The notes beneath the pieces are model-generated. The model ran no database searches and was not told the DNA's origin. It saw only the letters and a program-made list of their open reading frames with translations. Both the position numbers and the translations under genes were made by a program. 64,000 bases of DNA from Variovorax sp. E3 (GTDB lineage: Bacteria; Pseudomonadota; Gammaproteobacteria; Burkholderiales; Burkholderiaceae_C), in assembly GCF_016082275.1 (NCBI RefSeq), contig NZ_MOWM01000003.1:62001-126000 (forward strand), written 5' to 3'. Below, piece after piece: positions 30,871 through 43,344 of this stretch; the first letter of the stretch is position 1; every line of letters begins with the position of its first letter.

Positions 30871-31851
30871 GTGAAAAACGCTTTGCTTCGCACTCCCTTC
30901 AGCGCAGTGGCCCTGGCCCTCGGCATGCTGGCCGCCGCGCCTTCGTTCGCGGCCGACACCAAGTCGGTGGCCGTGACGGCCATCGTGGAGCACCCGGCGC
31001 TGGACGCCGTGCGCGACGGCGTGAAGGCCGAGCTGAAGGCTTCCGGCTACGAAGAAGGCAAGAACCTCAAGTTCACCTACCAGAGCGCACAGGGCAACGT
31101 CGGCACCGCCGCGCAGATCGCGCGCAAGTACGTGGGCGATGCGCCCGACGTGATCGTGGCCATCGCCACGCCGTCGGCGCAGGCCGTGGTGGCCTCCACC
31201 AAGACCATTCCGGTCGTGTACTCGGCCATCACCGACCCGGTGGCCGCCAAGCTGGTGAAGAACTGGGACGCCACCGGCACCAACGTGACCGGCGTGTCGG
31301 ACCTGTCGCCGCTGGAAAAGCACATCGCCCTCATCAAGCAGGTGGTGCCCAACGCCAAGCGCATCGGCGTGATCTACAGCCCCGGTGAAGCCAACTCGGT
31401 GGCCATCGTCGACTCGCTGAAGAAGGCCGCCTCGGCCGCCGGCATGACCGTGGTCGAAGCCGCCGCCGCCCGCACGGTCGACGTGCCCACCGCCGCCCAG
31501 AGCCTGGTCGGCAAGGCCGACGTGATCTACACGCCCACCGACAACAACGTGGTCTCGGCCTTCGAGGGCATCGTGAAGGTCGCCCAGCAGGCCAAGCTGC
31601 CCGTGGTGGCGGCCGACACGGCCACCGTCGAGCGCGGCGCCGTGGCGGCCCTGGGCCTGAACTACAGCGACATCGGCCGCCAGACCGGCAAGATCGTGGT
31701 GCGCATCCTCAAGGGCGAAAAGCCCGGCACCATCGCCTCGCAGACCAGCACCAACTTCGAGCTGGTGGTGAACCCCGGCGCGGCCAAGCTGCAAGGCGTG
31801 ACGCTGTCCGACGAGCTGCTGAAGACGGCGAAGGTCGTGAGCACCAAGTAA
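30871..31851 (+). CDS. ABC transporter substrate-binding protein (TrpX-like, PF04392 type)
   Basis: 326 residues from GTG 30871 with GGAG upstream. It has a Sec signal peptide ending SFAAD. The mature part has the two-lobed fold of the ABC_sub_bind family: TAIVEHPALDAVRDGVKAEL near the start, VIVAIATPSAQAVVAS, SDLSPLEKHIALIKQVVPNA, and DNNVVSAFEGIVKVAQQAKL. Related systems (TrpXYZ) import tryptophan or other amino-acid-like compounds; the substrate is not provable here. The permease and ATPase genes follow. Confidence 0.88.
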   Translation: MKNALLRTPFSAVALALGMLAAAPSFAADTKSVAVTAIVEHPALDAVRDGVKAELKASGYEEGKNLKFTYQSAQGNVGTAAQIARKYVGDAPDVIVAIATPSAQAVVASTKTIPVVYSAITDPVAAKLVKNWDATGTNVTGVSDLSPLEKHIALIKQVVPNAKRIGVIYSPGEANSVAIVDSLKKAASAAGMTVVEAAAARTVDVPTAAQSLVGKADVIYTPTDNNVVSAFEGIVKVAQQAKLPVVAADTATVERGAVAALGLNYSDIGRQTGKIVVRILKGEKPGTIASQTSTNFELVVNPGAAKLQGVTLSDELLKTAKVVSTK

Positions 31852-31865
31852 TTCCCCGACGGGAC

Positions 31866-31894
31866 CGCGCCCCGGTGGCCTCCACCGGGGCGCG
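31866..31894 (+). promoter_or_regulatory. Strong intercistronic hairpin
   Basis: CGCGCCCCGGTGG pairs perfectly with CCACCGGGGCGCG across a 3-base loop (13-bp stem, nearly all G:C). It is followed by a weak T-containing stretch (CCCGTTTCT). It lies between the binding-protein and permease genes. It could act as a partial terminator or as a 3' stabiliser, giving more binding protein than permease. Confidence 0.65.
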
Positions 31895-31932
31895 CCCGTT
31901 TCTGCCTCGCCGCCTGCCGGAAGCCTCCCCCC

Positions 31933-32827
31933 ATGTCCCTCATCGCCTCGCTGGGCGCCATCGAGATCGGTCTGATATTCGGACTGGTCGCTCTGGGCGT
32001 CTTCATGTCGTTTCGCATCATCAACTTTCCCGACCTCACGGTGGACGGCAGCTTTCCGCTGGGCGCCGCCGTGGCCGCGACGCTGATCGTCGCCGGCTGG
32101 AACCCGGCCGCCGCCACCGCGGTGGCCTGCGTGGCCGGCGCCGCCTCGGGCTGGGTCACGGCCTGGCTCAACGTCAAGCTGAAGATCATGCAATTGCTCG
32201 CGAGCATCCTGTGATGATCGCGCTGTACTCCGTCAACCTGCGCGTGATGGGCAAGCCCAACGTGGCGCTCATCACCGAACCCACCGTGTTCAGCATGGTC
32301 GACTTCGGCGGCATGCCCGAGCAGTGGGCCAAGCCGCTGTTGCTGCTCCTGATCGTGATCGTCGCCAAGATCCTGGTCGACATGTTCTTTGCCTCGGAAG
32401 CCGGCCTGGCGATGCGCGCCACCGGCGGCAACGCGCGCATGGCGCGGGCCCAGGGCATTTCGACCGACTTCCACACCATGCGGGCCTGGCGCTGTCGAAC
32501 GCGCTGGTGGCGCTGGCCGGCGCGCTGTTCGCGCAGAGCCAGGGCACGGCCGACATCTCGATGGGCGTGGGCACGATCGTGATCGGCCTGGCCGCGGTGA
32601 TCATCGGCGAGACGCTGCTGCCCGCGCGCAGCATGATCATCACCACGCTGGCCTGCGTGCTGGGCGCGCTGCTGTACCGCTTTTTCATCGCGATGGCGCT
32701 GAACACCGACTTCATGGGCCTGCAGGCGCAAGACCTGAACCTGGTGACGGCCGTGCTGGTGGCCGTGGCGCTGCTGGTGCCCGCCTACAAGCGCAAGCTG
32801 CGCGGACTCTTCAAGGGGAAGAACTGA
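31933..32827 (+). CDS. ABC transporter permease, LivH/TrpY type (two frameshifts here)
   Basis: Repaired length 298 residues. The start MSLIASLGAIEIGLIFGLVA and the segment FRIINFPDLTVDGSFPLGAA are characteristic of permeases that partner PF04392 binding proteins. About eight membrane segments. Frames break near 32211 (ASIL then VMIALYSVNLR; one G lost in CTGGTG) and near 32482 (HTMR then GLALSNALVALAG; one G lost in a G run). The end overlaps the ATPase start (TGATG at 32825-32829). Confidence 0.85.
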
Positions 32828-33621
32828 TGTTGCGCGCCCAACAACTCGAGATGACCTTCAACCCGGGCACGCCGATCGAGAACCGCGTGCTGCGCGGCCT
32901 CAGCCTGGAGATTCCCACCGGCCAGTTCGTCACCGTGATCGGCTCGAACGGCGCGGGCAAGTCGACTTTCCTCAATGCGGTGAGCGGCGACCTGATCGTC
33001 GACAAGGGCAGCATCGAGATCGACGGCAAGGACGTGACGCGCATGAACGCCTGGCAGCGCTCGGGCATGGTCGCCCGCGTGTTCCAGGACCCGATGGCCG
33101 GCACCTGCGAGGCGCTGACCATCGAGGAGAACATGGCGCTGGCGTGGAAGCGCGGCGAGCGCCGCAGCTTCGGCTTTGCGCTCAACCGCAACCTGCGCGA
33201 GCTGTTCCGCGAGAAGCTGTCGATCCTGAAGCTGGGGCTGGAGAACCGGCTGGCCGACCGCATCGGGCTGCTGTCGGGCGGGCAGCGGCAGGCGGTGAGC
33301 CTGCTGATGGCGTCGCTGAAACCCTCGCGCATCCTGCTGCTCGACGAGCACACGGCAGCGCTCGACCCGAAGACCGCCGCCTTCGTGCTGGAGCTGACGG
33401 CCAAGATCGTCGAAGGCAGCCAACTGACCGCGATGATGGTCACGCACAGCATGCGCCAGGCGCTGGACTACGGTTCGCGCACGGTGATGCTGCACGAGGG
33501 CCAGGTGATTCTCGACGTGGCCGGACCGCAGCGCGCGGGCCTGGACGTGCCCGACCTGCTGCGCATGTTCGAGCAGACGCGCGGCGAAAAGCTCGACGAC
33601 GACAAGCTGCTGCTGGCCTGA
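32827..33621 (+). CDS. ABC transporter ATP-binding protein (TrpZ-like)
   Basis: 264 residues. Walker A GSNGAGKST lies near 39-47, the signature is the variant LLSGGQRQAVSLL, Walker B RILLLDEHTAALD, and the H-loop MMVTHSMRQA. The Walker B element is followed by HTAALDPKTA, where His replaces the usual Pro after Glu, as in this subfamily. It is coupled by TGATG overlaps to the permease upstream and the GNAT gene downstream. Confidence 0.92.
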   Translation: MLRAQQLEMTFNPGTPIENRVLRGLSLEIPTGQFVTVIGSNGAGKSTFLNAVSGDLIVDKGSIEIDGKDVTRMNAWQRSGMVARVFQDPMAGTCEALTIEENMALAWKRGERRSFGFALNRNLRELFREKLSILKLGLENRLADRIGLLSGGQRQAVSLLMASLKPSRILLLDEHTAALDPKTAAFVLELTAKIVEGSQLTAMMVTHSMRQALDYGSRTVMLHEGQVILDVAGPQRAGLDVPDLLRMFEQTRGEKLDDDKLLLA

Positions 33622-34148
33622 TGCCTCCCGCCGGCGCCCTCCTCGTGCGCGCGATGCGCGCCGACGACCTCGACGCCGTGCTCGCGATCCAGCTCGCCTG
33701 CTACGGCGCGGGGTTCGTCGAGGACGGCGCGCTGATCGCGCGGCGGCTCGCGAGCGCGCCGCACACGGGCTGGGTGGCCGAGCATGGCGGCGGCGTGCGG
33801 GCCTATCTGGCGGGTTATCCGTCGGTGGTCGGCAAGCTGACGCCGTTGCACGGCGAATTCGAAGTGGCCGCGCGGGCCGATGCGCTGTACCTGCACGACC
33901 TGGCGGTACACCCCGACGCCTCGGGACTGGGCCTGGGTCCGCGGCTGGTGCGCCATGGCTGGGCCCACGCGGTGCAGGCCGGATGGCGGCATTCGACGCT
34001 GGTGTCGGTGCAGTCCTCGGTCGGTTTCTGGGAGCGCCAGGGCTACACGGCGACACAGCCTGTGGGCCCTGAGCAACAGGCCCGGCTCGCCACCTACCCC
34101 GGCGAATCGGTCTACATGCGCCGCGGGCTGGACCTGGATCTGGGCTGA
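33621..34148 (+). CDS. GNAT-family N-acetyltransferase
   Basis: 175 residues. A GNAT fold: MRADDLDAVLAIQLACYG at the N-terminus, LYLHDLAVHPDASGLGLGPR as the beta4/motif A acetyl-CoA loop (a variant of the Q/RxxGxG/A signature reading GLGLGPRL), and FWERQGYTA near the end. It transfers an acetyl group from acetyl-CoA to an amine; the substrate is unknown. It is the last gene of the ABC operon by TGATG overlap. Confidence 0.82.
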   Translation: MPPAGALLVRAMRADDLDAVLAIQLACYGAGFVEDGALIARRLASAPHTGWVAEHGGGVRAYLAGYPSVVGKLTPLHGEFEVAARADALYLHDLAVHPDASGLGLGPRLVRHGWAHAVQAGWRHSTLVSVQSSVGFWERQGYTATQPVGPEQQARLATYPGESVYMRRGLDLDLG

Positions 34149-34155
34149 CCGGCCT

Positions 34156-34434
34156 TCAGCGGCGCCAGCCGCGCATCGCCAGCCACTGGACGGTGCCGCA
34201 GACCACCACGAGCGCGGCATAGGTCGCCATCATGCCGTCGCGCCCGGACACCACGAGGCCGATCACCGAGACCCCCACGCCGGCCAGGAAGGTCAGCGCC
34301 CACTGCAGCCACCAGCGCGGCACGCCCGCGCGCCGGCCGCCCAGGTAACGGCCCGCGAACACCAGCACCAACGCCATGAAGGCCGCCGGGGCGACGAAGT
34401 TGAGCAGGTGGTTGAAAAGGTCCAGCAGGTCCAT
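34156..34434 (-). CDS. Small hypothetical membrane protein
   Basis: About 92 residues from ATG 34434 ([20 protein letters not shown]); ATG 34467 would add 11 residues. It has three hydrophobic segments separated by Arg-rich turns ([20 protein letters not shown] at the end). No family recognised. It is convergent with the GNAT gene and divergent from hemA, so it stands alone. Confidence 0.55.
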   Translation of the reverse strand: MDLLDLFNHLLNFVAPAAFMALVLVFAGRYLGGRRAGVPRWWLQWALTFLAGVGVSVIGLVVSGRDGMMATYAALVVVCGTVQWLAMRGWRR

Positions 34435-34537
34435 CGGAAGGGGCCGCGCTTGTGTCGGCCGGGTCATGCGGCTCAGGATATGGCTGTCATAGGGAAAGCC
34501 ATTTGCCCCTCGGCCCACCCGGTGCGGCTGCTGATTT

Positions 34538-34543
34538 TATAAT
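34538..34543 (+). promoter_or_regulatory. TATAAT -10 box immediately upstream of hemA
   Basis: A perfect TATAAT ends 7 bases before the hemA ATG (34551). If used, transcription would begin at or beside the start codon, giving a leaderless or nearly leaderless mRNA. No good -35 is seen at the normal distance (CCACCC at 34515). Confidence 0.4.
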
Positions 34544-34550
34544 CACGGGA

Positions 34551-35821
34551 ATGTCTGTCTGGGCTCTTGGCTTGAACCACACGACCGCGCCGCTCGATCT
34601 GCGCGGTCGTTTCGCGTTCGCGCTCGACCAGATCGCCCCGACGCTGCAGAGCCTGCGCAGTTCGTTCAGCACCGGCCGGCACCCGCAGGTCGAGGCCGCG
34701 ATCATCTCCACCTGCAACCGCACCGAGATCTATTGCGCCTCCGAGCAGGTCGCGCTCGACCACACCTTCGGCTGGCTGGCCCAGAGCGGCGGCGTGGCCC
34801 CCGCCCTGCTGCGCTCGCATGCCTACACCCTGCACGGCGACGAAGCCGCCCGCCACGCCTTCCGCGTGGCCAGCGGGCTCGACTCGATGGTGCTGGGCGA
34901 GCCCCAGATCCTCGGGCAGATGAAAGACGCCGTGCGCGCGGCCGAAACCGCCGGCGCGCTCGGCAGCACGCTCAACCAGCTGTTCCAGCGCTCCTTCGCC
35001 GTGGCGAAGGAAGTGCGCACCGCCACCGAGATCGGCGCGCATTCCATCAGCATGGCCGCCGCCGCCGTGCGACTGGCCGGCCAGCTCTTCGAAGACCTGC
35101 GCAAGACGCGCGTGCTGTTCGTGGGCGCAGGCGAAATGATCGACCTTGCCGCCACGCACTTCGCGGCCAAGGAGCCCAAGTCGATCGGCATTGCCAACCG
35201 CACGCTGGAGCGCGGCGAAAACTGGCCTCGCGCTTCGGCGGCGAGGCCATGCGCCTGGCCGACCTGCCGTCGCGGCTGGCCGAATTCGACATCATCGTGA
35301 GCTGCACCGCGAGCACGCTGCCGATCATCGGCCTGGGCGCCGTCGAGCGCGCGCTCAAGGCGCGCAAGCACCGCCCGATGTTCATGGTCGACCTGGCCGT
35401 GCCGCGCGACATCGAGCCTGAAGTGAAGGCGCTCGAAGACGTGTACCTCTACACCGTCGACGACCTCGCGCAGGTGGTGCAACAGGGCCAGGCCAACCGC
35501 CAGGCCGCCGTGGCGCAGGCCGAGGTGATCATCGACGCCGGCGTGCAGAGCTTCATGCACTGGCTGGGCCAGCGCGGCACCGTGCCGCTGATCCAGCAGC
35601 TCAACGCGCAGGCCGACGAATGGCGCGCCGCCGAAATGGCGCGCGCGCGCAAGCTGCTGGCCAAGGGCGAGTCGGTCGATGCGGTGCTCGAGGCGCTGTC
35701 GCGCGGGCTCACCCAGAAGATGATGCACGGCGCCATGGCCGAGCTGCACTCGGGCGATGCCAGTTCGCGCGAGCAGACGGCGCAAACCATCTCGCGCCTG
35801 TTCCTGCGCAAAGAGCGTTAG
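34551..35821 (+). CDS. hemA: Glutamyl-tRNA reductase (frameshifted in this sequence)
   Basis: Reduces glutamyl-tRNA to glutamate-1-semialdehyde, the first committed step of C5 haem synthesis. It has an N-terminal catalytic domain with Cys55 ([10 protein letters not shown]), the motif [17 protein letters not shown], an NADPH domain ([14 protein letters not shown]), and a helical dimer domain at the C-terminus. The frame breaks near 35221, where a run of four A should be five: LERGE continues [11 protein letters not shown]. The repaired length of 423 residues is normal. It is essential, so this is a sequence error. It is followed by prfA and prmC. Confidence 0.95.
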
Positions 35822-35922
35822 CGACGCTGGTCGGTGGCCCGGCGTGCCCGGGCCGCGCTCCTTCATGCGCCCTGCCGCTGCATCGCGGCTTTACCCTCCC
35901 ATTTTTCCGAGCCCCCTTCGCC

Positions 35923-37010
<1,088 letters not shown>

Positions 37011-37011
<1 letters not shown>

Positions 37012-37862
37012 TGACCGCCGACAACCCGAAGCCGAGCACCGTGGCGCAGGCGCTGGCCGCCGCCGTCGCGCTGGGCGTCGACCGGCTCGACGCGCAGTTG
37101 CTGCTGCTGCACGCGCTGGGCCGCGCCACGCATGACCGCGCATGGCTGCTGGCGCACGACACCGATGCGATGCCGGACGCGGCGTGGTCCGCGCTCTCGG
37201 CGCAACTGTCGCGCCGCCTGGCGGGCGAGCCGGTGGCCTACCTGCTCGGCGAGAAGGAATTCCACGGCCTCGACCTGCGGGTCGACGCACGCGTGCTGGT
37301 GCCGCGCCCCGACACCGAGACGCTGGTCGAATGGGCACTGGAGTGCCTCGAAGGTCATGCCGCCCCGCGCGTGCTCGACCTCGGCACGGGCAGCGGCGCG
37401 ATCGCGCTGGCCCTGCAGCACGCGCGCAGCGATGCGCGGGTCGATGCGGTCGACGCCAACGCCGACGCACTGGCGGTCGCCCAGGCCAACGCGCAGCGCC
37501 TGGGCCTGCCGGTGCGCTTCGCTCACGCGAACTGGCTCGACGGCGCCGACAGCGGCTACATGGTCATCGCCAGCAACCCGCCGTACATTGCCGCCGGCGA
37601 CCCGCATCTGCCGGCCCTGCGGCACGAACCCGTTGCCGCGCTGGTCGCGGGCACCGACGGGCTCGACGATATTCGCCAGATCGTCCAGAACGCCTCCGCG
37701 CACCTCGCGCAAGGCGGATGGCTGCTGCTCGAACACGGCCACGACCAGGCCGCGGCCGTGCGCCAATTGCTCGCCGAACGCGGTTTCGCCGAAGTGCAAA
37801 GCCGCGACGACCTCGCCGGCATCCAGCGCTGCTCCGGCGGAATCTGGCGCACGGTGAAATAA
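37011..37862 (+). CDS. prmC: Release factor glutamine methyltransferase
   Basis: 283 residues. A helical N-domain is followed by a Rossmann methyltransferase domain: VLDLGTGSGAIALAL as the SAM loop and ASNPPYIA as the NPPY motif that binds the target glutamine. It methylates the GGQ glutamine of release factors 1 and 2. Directly coupled to prfA. Confidence 0.96.
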
Positions 37863-37891
37863 TCCCTTCAGCCCACTTTTCAGGAGTCCCC

Positions 37892-38221
37892 ATGTCCGAC
37901 GCTCAACAACGCATCGACGACCTCGTCAAAACCAACGACCTCGTGCTCTTCATGAAGGGCAATGCCAGCTTCCCGATGTGCGGCTTCTCGGGCCGTGCGA
38001 TCCAGATCCTGAAGGCGGTCGGCGTCGACACCAAGGCGCTGAAGACCGTCAACGTGCTCGAAGACGACGGTATCCGCCAGGGCATCAAGGAATACAGCAA
38101 CTGGCCCACGATTCCCCAGCTCTACGTGAAGGGCGAATTCGTCGGCGGCTCGGACATCATGATGGAGATGTACGAGTCGGGCGAGCTGCAGCAAGTCATC
38201 GGCGGCGGCGCTTCGGCCTGA
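37892..38221 (+). CDS. grxD: Monothiol glutaredoxin (Grx4 type)
   Basis: 109 residues. The monothiol active site CGFS has Cys30 (FPMCGFSGRA), and WPTIPQLYVKGEFVGGSDI is the glutathione-binding region. These proteins carry [2Fe-2S] clusters with glutathione and deliver them for Fe-S assembly. CAGGAG is placed upstream of ATG 37892. It is 29 bases after prmC and so likely part of the hemA-prfA-prmC unit. Confidence 0.95.
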   Translation: MSDAQQRIDDLVKTNDLVLFMKGNASFPMCGFSGRAIQILKAVGVDTKALKTVNVLEDDGIRQGIKEYSNWPTIPQLYVKGEFVGGSDIMMEMYESGELQQVIGGGASA

Positions 38222-38237
38222 TTTCAGGGGCCCCGCG

Positions 38238-38753
38238 ATGAGCCACGATCACGACAAGGATCACGGCCATTCGCACGAGGCCGGCTCGGCCGAACCGGCC
38301 TGGAAGCACGACGGCGTGCGCGTGGTCGCGGCCAACCAGCTCGACGTCAACACCGCGCAGACGCCCGGCATGAACCGGGCGGCCGCCATCAACTTCGCGC
38401 GCGTCGGCGCGCAGAAGCTGTGGGCCGGCACCGTGACCATCCATGCCGACGCCAAGACCGGCGCCCACCACCACGGGCACCTCGAATCGGTGATCTATGT
38501 CGTGCGTGGCCGGGCCCGCATGCGCTGGGGCGAAAAGCTCGAGTTCACGGCCGAGGCCGGACCGGGCGACTTCATCTATGTGCCGCCCTACGTGCCGCAC
38601 CAGGAAATCAACGCCAGCGCGACCGAGCCGCTCGAATGCGTGCTGTGCCGCAGCGACGGCGAAGCGGTGGCCGTGAACCTCGACATCGAGCCCGTCGAAA
38701 AGCCTGAATCGGTGTTGTGGGTCGATCCCACGCACCCGCACGGCGGCGTCTGA
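38238..38753 (+). CDS. Cupin-domain protein
   Basis: 171 residues. A His/Asp-rich N-terminus (MSHDHDKDHGHSHEAGS) that may bind metal, then one cupin barrel: motif 1 GAHHHGHLESVIYVVRGRAR with His ligands and Glu, and motif 2 PGDFIYVPPYVPHQEIN. The fold is seen in metal-dependent dioxygenases, isomerases and binding proteins; no enzyme class can be named. It is 16 bases after grxD. Confidence 0.85.
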   Translation: MSHDHDKDHGHSHEAGSAEPAWKHDGVRVVAANQLDVNTAQTPGMNRAAAINFARVGAQKLWAGTVTIHADAKTGAHHHGHLESVIYVVRGRARMRWGEKLEFTAEAGPGDFIYVPPYVPHQEINASATEPLECVLCRSDGEAVAVNLDIEPVEKPESVLWVDPTHPHGGV

Positions 38754-38805
38754 GCGTTTTTCGCGGGCCGAGTCATGGCACCATGGCATTCTTCGCCGTG
38801 CCACC

Positions 38806-40116
38806 ATGACCCTGACCCAAAGCCTGCTCATCATCGCCTTGCTGATCGCGATGAGCGCGTTCTTCTCCCTCGCCGAAATCACCCTGGCCGCCTCGCGCCG
38901 CCTGCGCCTGCGCCAGATGGCCGACGAAGGCGACCCGCGCGCGGAAAAAGTGCTGCGGGTGCAGGAGCAGCCGGGCCACTACTTCACCGTCGTGCAGATC
39001 GGGCTGAATGCCGTGGCCATTCTTGGCGGCGTGGTCGGTGAGGGCTCGCTCAGCCCGTATTTCGCGGTGTTCTTCGAGCGTTGGTTCAGCGTCGAGGCCT
39101 CGGCCAACATCGCGTTCCTGTGCTCGTTCGTGATCGTCATCGCGGTGTTCCTGGTGTTCGCCGACCTGTTCCCCAAGCGGCTGGGCATGAGCAACCCCGA
39201 GCAGCTCGCGGTGCGCATGGTCGGGCCGATGCAGGTGCTGATCACCACCTTCAAGCCGCTGGTGTGGTTCTTCACGCGCTGCACCGACCTGCTGTTCAAG
39301 GTGCTGGGCATGCCGATGGCGCGCGACGACAAGATCACCTCGGCCGACATCCTGGCCATGACCGAGGCCGGCGCGCGGGCCGGCGTGCTCGCGGTGCGCG
39401 AGCAGCAGGTGATCGCCAACGTGTTCGAGCTGGAGACCCGCCTCGTGAGCAGCGTGATGACGGCGCGCGAAAGCATCGCCTGGTTCCTGCACGACGACCC
39501 CGAGACGGTGCTGCGCGCGCGCATCGTGGCCGAACCCTTCTCGGCCTACCCCGTGTGCGACGGCGACATCGACCATGTGCTGGGCTATGTCGACGCCAAG
39601 GACATGTTCCAGCGCGTGCTCAGCGGCCAGCCGCTGGCCTTCGACCAGGGCCTGCCGCTGCACAAGGCGCTCGTCATTCCCGACCGGCTCTCGCTGACCG
39701 AGGTGCTCGAGCAGTTCCAGCAGGCGCACGAAGACTTCGCGATCATCGTCAACGAATACAGCCTGGTGGTGGGCGTGATCACGTTGAACGACGTGATGAG
39801 CACGGTGATGGGCGACCTCGTCTCCATGCCCGACGAGGAGCAGATCGTGCAGCGCGACGAGAACTCGTGGCTCATCGACGGCATCACGCCGATCCAGGAC
39901 GTGCAGCGCGCGCTGCACATCGACGAGCTGCCGCATTCGGAGGAGTACGAAACCCTGGCGGGCTTCCTGATGGTGATGCTGCGCCGCGTGCCCAAGCGCA
40001 CCGACAACGTGACCTGGGGCGGCTACACCTTCGAGGTGATGGACGTCGACAGCTACCGCATCGACCAGGTGATGGTCACGAAGGGCTCGGGCACCGCGAA
40101 GGCGCCGGCCAGCTGA
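38806..40116 (+). CDS. CNNM/CorC-family (hemolysin-like) membrane protein
   Basis: 436 residues. An N-terminal DUF21/CNNM membrane domain with about three to four helices (FFSLAEITLAASRRLRLRQM; ADLFPKRLGMSNPEQLAVRM), a CBS-domain pair (about 200-330: VMTARESIAWFL, FAIIVNEYSLVVGVITLNDV), and a C-terminal CorC_HlyC domain (WLIDGITPIQDVQRALHIDE). The family is linked to Mg/Co ion transport or resistance; the name hemolysin is historical. Convergent with the lytic transglycosylase gene, ending 6 bases away. Confidence 0.9.
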   Translation: MTLTQSLLIIALLIAMSAFFSLAEITLAASRRLRLRQMADEGDPRAEKVLRVQEQPGHYFTVVQIGLNAVAILGGVVGEGSLSPYFAVFFERWFSVEASANIAFLCSFVIVIAVFLVFADLFPKRLGMSNPEQLAVRMVGPMQVLITTFKPLVWFFTRCTDLLFKVLGMPMARDDKITSADILAMTEAGARAGVLAVREQQVIANVFELETRLVSSVMTARESIAWFLHDDPETVLRARIVAEPFSAYPVCDGDIDHVLGYVDAKDMFQRVLSGQPLAFDQGLPLHKALVIPDRLSLTEVLEQFQQAHEDFAIIVNEYSLVVGVITLNDVMSTVMGDLVSMPDEEQIVQRDENSWLIDGITPIQDVQRALHIDELPHSEEYETLAGFLMVMLRRVPKRTDNVTWGGYTFEVMDVDSYRIDQVMVTKGSGTAKAPAS

Positions 40117-40122
40117 GGGTTT

Positions 40123-40787
40123 TCAGGCCGCCGAGCGGTCGCGCTCGCGGTCCCTGTCGTTGAACACCCAGAGCCGCTGGTTCGCGAACACGGCGTTGGG
40201 GTACGGCGACTTGCCCCGGCTGCCGTTGTAGCGGCCGAGCGTCATGTAGAGGTCGCCGTTTTCGCGGTCGAGGTAGTGCCGCAGGATCACGCAGCCGAAG
40301 CGCAGGTTGGTCTGCATGTGGAACAGCTTGGCCGGGTCGGCGTCGCCGATCACGCGGGTCCAGAACGGCATCACCTGCATGTAGCCGCGCGCGCCGGCGC
40401 TGGACACGGCGAACTTGCGGAAGTTGCTCTCGACCTGCACCAGCCCCAGCACCAGGCTCACGTCCAGCCCCGAGCGCTTGGACTCGTACCAGACGGTCTG
40501 CAGGAATTCCTTGCGCGACGGCCAATCGGGAATTTTCTTCTTGAGCCGCTCGCTCATTTCGCCGAGCCAGCGCAGGTAGACCAGCCGGGCCTCGGTGTTC
40601 CCGAACTCGGGCACCGGCGGCGCCTTGTTGTGAATGGCCGAACTCAGCGCGGTGCGCACCGAGTCGATCAAAGGCTCTTCGATCTGCGCGCCGGCCTGGG
40701 CGGTCTGCGGCAGCGACAGCATGGTGAGGGCGCCTGCGGTCACGGCGCCGCCCACGCACTGGCGCCGCGAGAGGCCGCCCTCCACGC

Positions 40788-40791
<4 letters not shown>
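40123..40791 (-). CDS. Lytic transglycosylase (SLT domain)
   Basis: 222 residues from ATG 40791, overlapping the proS stop (ATGA). The N-terminus [15 protein letters not shown] resembles a twin-arginine-like or Sec signal ending AQAGAQ. The SLT domain carries the catalytic Glu121 ([15 protein letters not shown]), then [12 protein letters not shown] and YNGSRG. It cleaves murein glycan strands in the periplasm. Being translationally coupled to proS follows an arrangement I recall from other Comamonadaceae. Confidence 0.92.
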
Positions 40792-42533
<1,742 letters not shown>

Positions 42534-42621
42534 CGGGATCGCGGTGATGGAATCGCTGGATTCGAAGTTGGGAAGTGGGGGACTGCTCCCCCGGAGAGAC
42601 CCTGAGAGCCTGCATCGCAGC

Positions 42622-42649
42622 TTGCCGAGGGCAACCCGGCATGCATAAT
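42622..42649 (+). promoter_or_regulatory. Candidate sigma-70 promoter for rppH
   Basis: TTGCCG (42622-42627) and CATAAT (42644-42649) with a 16-base spacer, about 30 bases before the rppH ATG. Judged by eye; no experimental support. Confidence 0.45.
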
Positions 42650-42678
42650 CGACTCAGTTCAAAAATTGGGGTTTGATT

Positions 42679-43344
42679 ATGCTCGACCGGGACGGCTTCA
42701 GGCCCAACGTCGGCATCATCCTGCTCAACCAGAGAAACCAGGTTTTCTGGGGCAAGCGCATACGCACGCATTCCTGGCAGTTTCCGCAAGGCGGCATAGA
42801 CCGCGGCGAAAGTCCCGAGCAAGCCATGTTCCGGGAACTGCACGAGGAAGTGGGGCTCCATCCGGAGCATGTGCGCATCGTGGCCCGTACCCGCGACTGG
42901 TTGCGCTACGAGGTGCCGGATCGGTTCATCCGCCGTGACGCACGGGGCCACTACAAAGGCCAGAAACAAATCTGGTATTTACTGCAACTCGTCGGCCACG
43001 ATTGGGATCTCAACCTGCGTGCAACCGACCATCCCGAATTCGACGCCTGGCGCTGGCATGACTATTGGGTGCCGCTCGACGTTGTCGTCGAGTTCAAGCG
43101 CGGCGTCTACGAGATGGCGCTCACCGAGCTTGCTCGCTACCTGCCACGGCAGGATTTTCGCAACCGCTTCCTGCGCAGCAACGTGCGCGCCCGAGAATTC
43201 GAGCGCCATTCGCTGGACGCCGGCGCGCCTCCCGGACTGGACCTGCCGCCGGGCGGCAGCTTCGATCCGCATCCCGACATTCCTTCAGTGAGCGATGAAC
43301 CTTCTCCCAACCACAACGCGCCCTTCCTTCCGACGCAACGCTGA
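42679..43344 (+). CDS. rppH: RNA pyrophosphohydrolase
   Basis: 221 residues from ATG 42679 ([20 protein letters not shown]). The NUDIX box occupies residues 38-60 ([20 protein letters not shown] and GL end). RppH removes pyrophosphate from 5'-triphosphate mRNA ends, starting RNase E decay. The first ~160 residues match the family; the Pro/Asp-rich C-terminal tail is a betaproteobacterial extension. The 3' end overlaps the CNP1 gene by 50 bases. Confidence 0.95.
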   Translation: MLDRDGFRPNVGIILLNQRNQVFWGKRIRTHSWQFPQGGIDRGESPEQAMFRELHEEVGLHPEHVRIVARTRDWLRYEVPDRFIRRDARGHYKGQKQIWYLLQLVGHDWDLNLRATDHPEFDAWRWHDYWVPLDVVVEFKRGVYEMALTELARYLPRQDFRNRFLRSNVRAREFERHSLDAGAPPGLDLPPGGSFDPHPDIPSVSDEPSPNHNAPFLPTQR

